Shown here: positions 56,762 to 64,000 of the stretch, one piece after another
Layout: each line of letters opens with the position of its first letter
How positions within the stretch are numbered: position 1 is the stretch's first letter
NCBI GenBank assembly: GCA_030142905.1
Contig: JASJOG010000588.1
Coordinates: 37,068-101,067, forward strand
Direction: 5' to 3'
Length of the DNA stretch: 64,000 nt
From: Heliopora coerulea
Taxonomy: Eukaryota; Cnidaria; Anthozoa; Scleralcyonacea; Helioporidae
The notes under the pieces: generated by a model
Told to the model about the DNA's origin: nothing
Database searches by the model: none
Seen by the model: only the letters and a program-made list of their open reading frames with translations
Position numbers and translations under genes: made by a program

Positions 56762-57446
56762 GTGCACCTTTTGCTGTTCATTACCAGAAAATATACTATC
56801 ATTAACGCCAGCCTCAAATTCATTCGCGCAAAAATGCATTCATTTTATTCAATCAACATTCACTAGGGTGGATACGCAACCATTTGCATCGAAAGGCATT
56901 CTATAGCGCCAACAGACGACCATTAACACCATTCTTCGATACATTAGGGATAATAAACTTCAATTAGGCAAGATATATCTCTTGCATAATTAAAATTTTA
57001 TTTTATCTTTATTACACCTTTTGTCGTTCATTACCAGAAAATATACTATCTTTAACGCCAACCTCAAACTCATTAACGCAAAAATACATTCATTTTATTC
57101 CATCGACATTCATTAGCGTAGATACGCAACCATTTGCATCTAAGCGTATTCCATAGTGCCAACAGACGACCATTAACATCATTCTACAATACATTAGGGA
57201 TAATAAAATTTCAATTACGCAAGATATTTCTCATGCGTAATTGAAATTTTATCATCCTTAAAGTATAGTACAAAGGTGTTAATGGTCGTCTGTTGGCGCT
57301 GTGGAATGGCCCTTCAATGCAAATGGTTGCGTATCTACGCTAATGAATGTCGATTGAATAAAATGAATGTGTTTTTGCGTTAATGAGTTTGAGGTTGGCG
57401 TAATGATAGTATATTTTTGGTAATAAAGAGCAAAAAGTGTATTACA
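56762..57446. repeat. Three-copy foldback repeat
   Basis: A unit of about 230 bp (from CACCTTTTG, through CATTACCAGAAAATATACTA and CAACAGACGACCATTAACA) occurs twice in direct orientation (56762-57000, 57011-57245) and once inverted (57250-57446). The last two make a long hairpin. Non-coding, MITE-like. Confidence 0.85.
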
Positions 57447-57475
57447 CAATGCACACACGATTGTTAAATACTAAC

Positions 57476-57660
57476 CATCTGGATGCCTCTTTCCAAGGCT
57501 TTTGCAGCCAAAGTCTTTGGTGCACGTATGGTATATCCGTTATCTAAAGGACCCCAGCTATTTGAAAATATGTCAACCTTCTGTAAAGCGGCATCACTTG
57601 GAAAAAATGCACTGGCTTCTGCTGCATCTGTTGCTAGTTCTTTGTTGAAAAGTCGAACAC
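57476..57660 (-). CDS. Gene 2 SNSWGP exon
   Basis: 185 bp. Reads GVRLFNKELATDAAEASAFF then VDIFSNSWGPLDNGYTIRAP. Counterpart of 21004-21179. Acceptor CCCGGTAG; donor GTTAGT. Confidence 0.92.
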
Positions 57661-58257
57661 CTACCGGGAACGAAAAATACAATGGAAGTATGAATACCAA
57701 TGTTAGTGATGGAAATACGACTTTTTTAGTTGTCTTTTTTGAGTTCTAAGGATTACTACTTGACTGCGGGAACGTAATGTTGAGCCAGTATAAGAGCTGA
57801 AATTTAAGTTTTAATAGTCGTGCAGATGGTAAGATACTGAAAGAGATACCCACTACATTTCGAGTGTTCTAGTGTGGGTCTAGCCTAACAGGGTGAAAAC
57901 TTGGCAGGTCTACATGCCAGGTCCCATTATTTGATCATCCCATCAAGGTTCCTTTGGTTGATCCTCGTGTACTACGGACATGACATGACCTTTGCCATAA
58001 CAGTCAGTTTTATTTATAGAGGATATCATACGTTGTCCACAAGATATGGATCTTTTTTTCGAGGGTCCAGAAAATATCCCACGAATAAGCGCAAGAAACC
58101 AGTAATAAATAATACGAGCAGGAATGCTTTTTCGAATTTAAAACACGAGGTGACAGTCAAGTGTTTTGAATCTGCTAAAGCACGTACTGCGAGTTTTTTC
58201 AGAAATGACTATTATATGATATAAAAACACAAGTTAACTCAACAGTAGAATACTTAT

Positions 58258-58443
58258 AAGAGAAAGGAAATTCCGAAAACGAAGGCCATCTTTTAACTTA
58301 AGATTTAAGTTAACGAAAGTAGAAAACTTTGAAATGGTGATATTGCAATAAAATCGAAATATCATCATTTCACAGTTTTCATCTTTCGTTAACTTAAATC
58401 TTAAGTTAAAAGATGGCCTTCGTTTTCGGAATTTGCTTTCTCT
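58258..58443. repeat. Long near-perfect hairpin
   Basis: Arms of about 72 bp (CCGAAAACGAAGGCCATC and TTAAGATTTAAGTTAACG and complements) around a 40-base loop. A palindromic MITE in a gene 2 intron. Confidence 0.88.
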
Positions 58444-58969
58444 TATATTTTTGAAGTTGTCGGCTCGTCAAGGTTTTTAGTAGAATACTTTATTCCCGAA
58501 AACGTCTTTAAAAATGATAGAGTGTACGAGGTTTGGTTCTTCGACTTGGTATTTTCTTGCTCGTCAGAGAACAATTTAATATTAGCTTCAGTGAACTTCA
58601 CGAATCTACCACTCGTCATTTTTTCAACGGCGTTTAACGTTTTTGCTGAAACAACCGAACAAAAACAAGGCAATGACGTCTAAAATATACTAGTGAGGAT
58701 ATAGAAAACGTTACTAGGGTCCAAAACGTACATTCGTACGAGTTTTACGAGATGTCGATTTCCCAGTAAAACACTCGTGTCTGAGGATGGCTATGGTCAG
58801 GAATTAGGACCTAGGTCAAAGACAAACGTTTCCTACATTCTTTCTCTTTCAACTTTTTTTTTTTTAGCAAATATCAATGGGTCATTCCCACCACCCTTCC
58901 ATTAGGTATGGGTTTGAAACGATATTGCCAGCTATTTGCTTCAATAAAATGTTCTCTAACAATACTGAC
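58444..58969. other. Gene 2 intron
   Basis: No exon recognised; a T-run at 58853-58865. Confidence 0.4.
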
Positions 58970-59061
58970 CTCCTATTGTGGAGTGGTATGCTACACCTAC
59001 TCCACATAAACCATTACCTCCTGCAGCAGCAGCGATCACCCCAGCACATTTCGTTCCATGT
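58970..59061 (-). CDS. Gene 2 catalytic His exon
   Basis: 92 bp. Reads HGTKCAGVIAAAAGGNGLCG and VGVAYHSTIGG, close to furin-type 'HGTRCAGEVAA.ANN.~CGVGVAYna.iGG'. The His of HGTKCAG is catalytic. Donor GTCAGT. Confidence 0.92.
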
Positions 59062-59186
59062 CTTCAGGAAACAAATAAATTTTCTTCATTAATTACACGT
59101 GAAAAGGACATATCGTACAAAACAAATACATATACAGAGCTTTCAAACGTGGTACAGTTCTCGTAGGAGTAACACCAGTCATTTTA

Positions 59187-59438
59187 TAATAACAATAAAG
59201 TAAGGCGTTCTCCGACCATAATATTTTTATTCGAGCTTTCGGCTACCAGTTCTGTGGCCTTCAACAGGAAGACACTAAGGTGAAGTGGGATGAATTGTTA
59301 ATGTGTGAATAGAGGTGAAGGTCGTGACGTAGACAATTATTAAGGTCGTGTGAGGAAGACAATTAAATATAATGGTCGGAGAACGTCTTACTTTATTGTT
59401 ATTATGATTCTACCCGACCGCGCGTTTTCCATATTTTT
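59187..59438. mobile_element. Penelope-type terminal fragment with 13-bp target duplication
   Basis: Inverted arms of 33-34 bp (AACAATAAAGTAAGGCG and TCTCCGACCAT) enclose TTCGAGCTTTCGGCTACCAG. The tail reads GATTCTACCCGACCGCGCG. ACCAGTCATTTTA is present at 59174-59186 and 59439-59451, suggesting a 13-bp duplication. Assignment is by motif resemblance. Confidence 0.55.
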
Positions 59439-59706
59439 ACCAGTCATTTTACTGAATTTGGAGATGATAAGAGAGCCGAGGCAACAGTTCCGCTCATTAA
59501 TGCTGGATACAAGTTGTAGCTTGTACTAATGCCATTTCACACAGTGTGAGGATTAGAAACACATTCATGTGTCTGATGAAACAGTAATAAATGTAACTTT
59601 TAGTAAAGTCTCCATTTTAACGGAGAAAGACGGGATTCTTACATTCTAACTATTTCAATGGAAAACTCAAACAAACTAATGAAACAAAACCCGCTCATTA
59701 ACTTAC

Positions 59707-59759
59707 TCAGATGATGGAGGCCCAGAATCTTGGACTAAATCCTGGCTCACAGACTCGTC
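59707..59759 (-). CDS. Gene 2 short acidic exon
   Basis: 53 bp. Reads DESVSQDLVQDSGPPSS, counterpart of 22418-22479, same phases. Acceptor TTCTTTTAG; donor GTAAGT. Confidence 0.75.
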
Positions 59760-59944
59760 CTAAAAGAAAGATAACTCTTAAAGAAACGCTTCCGGTATGA
59801 ATATTACCAAAGCAAAATTGTTTGTAGAAAATGCTTTTTTGAGTAGCCTATTAAAGAATTACATAAACTTCATTGACTTGGGTCGGTAGCATGTAGTCGG
59901 TCATGATGAGCGACTTTGGGGGACACGATTAATTGATTAATCCT

Positions 59945-60005
59945 TACACAGCTGAGATATCTCACTTTGACGGGTAAAATTGTCCAGCATTAGCCAGAGT
60001 AAAAT
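59945..60005 (-). repeat. Dispersed repeat, 'GCCAGAC' family, copy 6
   Basis: Contains AAAATTGTCCAGCATTAGCC then AGAGTAAAATGATG; 'cggaaaagattt' near 60065 continues the family pattern after a TTTA microsatellite. Confidence 0.5.
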
Positions 60006-60017
60006 GATGAAGTGCGA

Positions 60018-60056
60018 CATTTATTTATTTATATATTTATTCATTTATTTATTTAT
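60018..60056. repeat. (TTTA)n microsatellite
   Basis: About nine TTTA units; inserted in the preceding dispersed repeat. Confidence 0.9.
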
Positions 60057-61412
60057 TCTAATTGCCGGAAAAGATTTGATCACTCCATTATCATGTCTTT
60101 TCTAAATTAAAATACTATTTAATTAGTGTACTATATCAATCCCCTTAACTAAAAACCGAAAGAATTCCCTTTCAAACTTTCCCCATAAGCGTTCGACTAA
60201 TTTTGAATATACACCTACACGACATGGTATAGTTATAAGAACGGTTTCACTTTTTGCGATTGATCGATCATTCGCTGTTGTTACGTCACATTGATCGGTA
60301 ACTAAAGCAATCATAGTGATTGGTGGATGATACACAACGAGCAGTTTATGGCAAATCCTCGAATGAAATGCTGACAAAATTAATAATAAAAAAATAGTAA
60401 TGATCTACAATATATTCATCAATTAAAGAATGGTTTATGGATTAGGGCCCCTTGTCGAGCTTTGAATATACTGGCGACGTTAAGAGTGCACGAAGAAAGC
60501 GTAAGAGTTTCTAGACGCGAAAACCGATCGCATCTCTAGGTTTTGGATTGGAGTGCCAACCCAACTTCCCGAATGTATCCGTAACTGGATTGAGCAAACA
60601 CAGATTTAATTATCTCTTTTATAACAGAGCGTATAACAAAAAAATAACAGATAACAAGTTTTAATTTGCTAATGAAAAAAACGTTAACACGCTCCTGATT
60701 GGTTTTCTGTCGTAATGCACTACCCATCAGAATGATAAGCATGTGTTTCAACTAATCCGATGACTTGTAACGTCAAATGTTTATTATGATGGCTTTTAAG
60801 CAGGCGAACTTACACTCATTGTCGATAAAAATATGTGTATTTCGGTAGGCTAAGGAAACATTACGCAATACTTATATGTATCTCAAGATAGCCCGTAAAT
60901 AATTTTATATTGGTGTGCGCGGTAAGGCTAATAAATATGTAAACATTACTATAAAATTGGACAACTACTTTAATTCCTACGGGTGAAAAGAAGTTTTAGT
61001 TCGATCCATATACTTTAGGGCTAATGTCTCCAGACAAATGATTCAATGCAACAAATCAAGGTGTTCGAAAAGCGAATCCCTAAAATTCTGCCCGATTCAT
61101 TTGTCGAATATTATGAACCTATACATAAAATAAACAAGAAATATTTCTATCTATCCTTCCATATTGTACATAATGTGGACATCGCATAAGGACGATAAAC
61201 GCTGTCACTCAATGCATTGTTTGAGTCACACTCTTCAGGGATAATACCATAAAACGAATTATACAATGCATGAAGGCAAAATAATTAAAAAACAGAATTT
61301 TTTCGCCTGATTTGCTTTGATAGGCATTCTTAATGGAACATTCTTCAAAGACAGTCTCATAAGATGAATTATACAATGTTAACGGACGTTTACATATGTG
61401 ATTTTGAACGTC
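60057..61412. other. Gene 2 intron
   Basis: No exon recognised. An imperfect duplicated segment with ACGAATTATACAATG / ATGAATTATACAATG lies at about 61225-61380. Confidence 0.4.
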
Positions 61413-61742
61413 GAGAAAGTCATCCTGGTGTATGTAATAAACTCATGACAGTCTATGTAGAAAGACATCCGCTTATGATTAGCTTGAGTTTGTCCTCGAC
61501 GCTCGCTTCAATTAAACACATACTCCAAGATGTGAATCGCAAGGAACAAAATAACACGTGTAAACAGCCCTTTGAGGGCGGTTGTCACCCTGGTGTATGT
61601 AATAAACTCGTAACAGTTTATAAAGCGACATATCCACTTATGATTAGCTCGAGTTTGTCCTCGACGCTCTCATCAGTTAAACACATACTCCAAGATGTTA
61701 ATCGCAAGGCACTAAATCGCACCTGCAAACAACTCTTTAAAG
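61413..61742 (+). repeat. Tandem 165-bp repeat with conserved open frame
   Basis: Two units (about 61413-61577 and 61578-61742), roughly 85 percent identical by eye. An open frame 61364-61816 runs through both, each unit encoding HPGVCNKL and HILQDVNRK. It is inside a gene 2 intron. No family recognised; it may be a simple tandem repeat that happens to stay open. Confidence 0.7.
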
Positions 61743-62054
61743 GCGTGGTAACCGAAAAGCAGGCCGACTCTCAAAATTCATATCTGAGTCACTTTTACCT
61801 ATATATTCTCCTCTGACACACGAAAGAGACACGAAATATTCTCACCTGAAGATATATCTTATCGAAATAGTCTTTCGATTAGTCCCTACCAAGCGACTTC
61901 TAGTCTTATTTGCATCCCGACCTGTTTCGTGTTTTGGTACAAATTCTTTTTATAATTTTGTTATGTCATAAATGTATAACATCTGATCAAAAAATAAAGC
62001 CGCTCCCACTGAAAACTCCATGCTGTACCAGACGTCTTACTAAACGCCACTTAC

Positions 62055-62189
62055 GTAACGACCTTCGAATTCCTTATGAGTTTTCCTCACTCCTCCATCA
62101 ATGACAACGACTGTCGTTTTTCTTCCAGTATATCCTTTTTCCCAGACGGCTTCAACATTATGCGTTATCCTTCCAGCAGTCGTCTCTTT
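62055..62189 (-). CDS. Gene 2 catalytic Asp exon
   Basis: 135 bp, phase 0. Reads NVEAVWEKGYTGRKTTVVVI then DGGVRKTHKEFEGRY. The Asp of VVIDGG is catalytic. Acceptor ATTCTTAG; donor GTAAGT. Confidence 0.9.
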
Positions 62190-62226
62190 CTAAGAATGGT
62201 AATAAATGTACGTTTAAATTACATTG

Positions 62227-62686
62227 ATTCACTGGAGGATCCAGGGAGGGGCTAAAGGGGTCATGGCTCCCAGAAACCGGGGGCATTGAGGTAACTGTTG
62301 ATCCATTTCACCCTCTTCCAAACTTGAGTGTGAATCAGCCCCTGTATTGATTACGTCCAAACTGTTGTCACTGTTAATGCCATAACCTTGACGAACCTAG
62401 GATCTTGTCGAAGCGGGGATTTGCCAGGCCAGGTGAGGTCCGAGGATTTTGGGGAGGGGGTGGTTAGCCAGGCTATTGATTATTCTGGGTTTTTAAAGGA
62501 GTGTTGGTTCTTTGATCACTTAAAAGGGTGCACTATTAAAGAAAAAAAGATGCAGATTTTATTTATTGCAAGGATTGTCATGTAAACATCGAGACTATGG
62601 CAAGGAATCACCACGTTGTTCAGTGTTCAACAGGGGGATTTAAACCCCCTGTCCCCTTCCCTTGGATCCGCCACTGATAATTCTTA
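62227..62686. mobile_element. Putative non-autonomous DNA element
   Basis: Ends CACTGGAGGATCCAGGGAGG and the complement of CAGTGGCGGATCCAAGGGAA form inverted repeats. G-rich interior; no gene. No clean target duplication, so the boundaries are tentative. Confidence 0.5.
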
Positions 62687-62830
62687 TCATCCATAATCAT
62701 GATAATCAGTCTTTTCGAACTGGGGGTCATTATCTAGACCAGGTAATTGCCACCAGTTTCAGGCCTCTGTTAAAAGTATAATTAATGGCTGAGCTTTTCA
62801 AAAAATAACATTTTTCGATTTTCATAAATT

Positions 62831-63065
62831 ATTTTACTTAATATAAGATAAAATATATTCCAAAGAGGAACATCTTGAAAACTCAGAATACGAGTCAAAA
62901 TCAAGACGACAGTTGAACCAATTACATTTCGGTTTATTTCAAAACCACAATAAAAATAAAAACAAAATATTACTGATTCAACTTTCATCTTGATTTTGAA
63001 TCGTATTCTGAGTTTTCAAGATGTTCCTCGTAGGAATATATTTTATCTTGTATATTTTACTTAAG
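62831..63065. repeat. Long hairpin (MITE-like)
   Basis: Arms of about 88 bp (AAGATAAAATATATTCC, GAGGAACATCTTGAAAAC, and complements) around a 57-base loop. A non-coding palindrome in the first traced intron of gene 2. Confidence 0.85.
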
Positions 63066-63461
63066 TTTCCTAAGACTTTACTTCATGTAGTTGGTACTTA
63101 AAGATGCAACAAAAACAGGCATTTTTCTGACCTCAGGGCTAGATTGAATGGCCTACAAATGACGAAAAGTAGATCTAACAAGTGGATTTGTTGCGCAACA
63201 GAAACGCGACTTCGAATCTGAAGAAAAAAGCAAACAAACTGCAGGTAGTAATCCATTAAATCATTAATCCAGAAACACATGAGAAGGTTGGAAGACTGAA
63301 GTGAATACTGTTATCTCCCTTAAATTAAGACCTGTTCCAGTAAATTCTATCTTATATACAGTGCATGACTGACAAAAAAACTTCTGTAACAACCAGTTAA
63401 AAGGCACCACTCGGGACCTCACTTTTTTAAGTGAAAAGAAGTTCAAAAAAACGTTTCTCAC

Positions 63462-63551
63462 CAAATACCACTGTCTGTTCCAATCAGCATCGTTAAAAGA
63501 CAGTGATCTTGCACTGTATTCTTCAACTACCTGTTGCTCTACCCATTTTAC
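63462..63551 (-). CDS. Gene 2 exon: prodomain junction to QWYL
   Basis: 90 bp, phase 0. Reads VKWVEQQVVEEYSAR then DADWNRQWYL. It matches the furin segment 'RVKWLQQQ...' through 'QQWYL' that spans the prodomain cleavage site. The expected R-X-K/R-R is absent: only EEYSAR is present. Acceptor AATTTCAG; donor GTGAGA. Earlier exons lie beyond the right edge. Confidence 0.87.
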
Positions 63552-64000
63552 CTGAAATTAATTTAAGATAATTATGCACATAGCATGTTGATATTTGTCA
63601 ACAAATTAGCATGGTTGAAGTCATTGGAAAACAAAAAGTTTGAGATCAGTTTAAATTCCATTTTAAAGAAAAATAAATTAAAGAGTGACAGCTATTTGTT
63701 TACCAACAGACTGCTACTTTAAACTATAAAATTAATGTCTGATTCAGTAAAGGCATCTCCAGTAGGTAACTACCATTGATAATACTTAAGTGTTCGATTT
63801 AGTGCTGCTCTCAAATAAGCACTACAATTAATTATGTGTCATACCTAAGATCAGAATGACTGAAACAGCACTGTACCTTCATATCTGAAGGGTGTGGTTC
63901 ATTTGGAACAATGATAAATCACTGGTCATTGAATTGGGAAAATATATTATATTTGATAAAACACTTTATACACAGCTTTCTGGATGACTTTTCTTCACAT
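63552..64000. other. Gene 2 5' intron, no exon seen
   Basis: No prodomain exon is recognised up to the window edge. Confidence 0.4.

Larger units (their letters stand above)
41837..63551 (-). other. Proprotein convertase-like gene 2 (gene span, 5' incomplete)
   Basis: Tandem paralogue of gene 1, running off the right edge at its 5' end. Twelve exons are traced with matching phases: prodomain junction/QWYL, Asp, acidic, His, WGP, oxyanion, Ser, LSWRD, P-domain start, main P domain, last P domain, membrane anchor. Catalytic residues are Asp in VVIDGG, His in HGTKCAG, Asn in SSGNGG and Ser in GQTSAAAA. The product would be a type I membrane serine endoprotease of the secretory pathway that cleaves precursors at basic sites. 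Introns hold a Penelope palindrome with nested hAT and several foldback repeats. The predicted autoprocessing site is unusual. Confidence 0.87.

Overview
This window looks like animal nuclear DNA, most likely from a cnidarian and probably a stony coral. The genes are split into short exons with clean GT/AG boundaries. One exon carries galaxin-type double-cysteine repeats. The intervening DNA is AT-rich and crowded with Penelope-like, hAT, Tigger/pogo, mariner-type and Polinton-type elements. There are no prokaryotic operons, rRNA, tRNA or CRISPR that I can support. The species call is inference.

Host genes. Two paralogous subtilisin/kexin-type proprotein convertase genes lie in tandem on the minus strand. 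Gene 1 has recognisable exons from 23430 down to 12164. Gene 2 has exons from 63551 (its 5' end is beyond the right edge) down to 41837. Nearly every exon has a partner in the other gene with matching phase, and several have identical length (107, 110 and 317 bp). The Asp, His, oxyanion Asn and Ser elements are visible in both, followed by a P/Homo B domain. They diverge after the last P-domain exon, at a common phase-1 junction: gene 1 continues into a galaxin-like exon with six CC pairs, and gene 2 into a membrane-anchor exon with a short tail. To the left, on the plus strand, are the terminal exons of two related secreted cysteine-rich peptides (1061-1329 and 10592-10833), each with a basic cleavage site before the cysteine domain.

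Mobile DNA. A Polinton/Maverick-like element (25150-35444) lies between the two convertase genes. It has terminal inverted repeats of about 215 bp and a near-perfect 6-bp target duplication. It encodes a DDE integrase with chromodomain, capsid-type proteins, a truncated packaging ATPase, membrane proteins, and a minus-strand block containing a superfamily 1 helicase C-terminus joined to a GIY-YIG nuclease domain. No family B DNA polymerase is visible. A Tigger/pogo transposon (30588-32442) is inserted in it. Inside gene 2, a palindromic pair of Penelope-like copies (about 50680-55946) is split by a 3.37-kb hAT element (52503-55869), which itself contains two hAT-type MITEs, all with 8-bp target duplications. 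A decayed mariner-superfamily copy (3845-5392) is sandwiched between two 79-bp direct repeats. Many smaller foldback repeats, MITEs and microsatellites fill introns and intergenic DNA.

Layout: 1-12163, small secreted peptide genes with mariner, LINE and MITE debris; 12164-23430, convertase gene 1; 25150-35444, Polinton-like element with nested Tigger; 35451-41836, mostly unassigned DNA with weak exon candidates; 41837 to the right edge, convertase gene 2 with large transposon-filled introns. The possible link between convertases and the basic-site peptides is inference from sequence motifs and proximity only.
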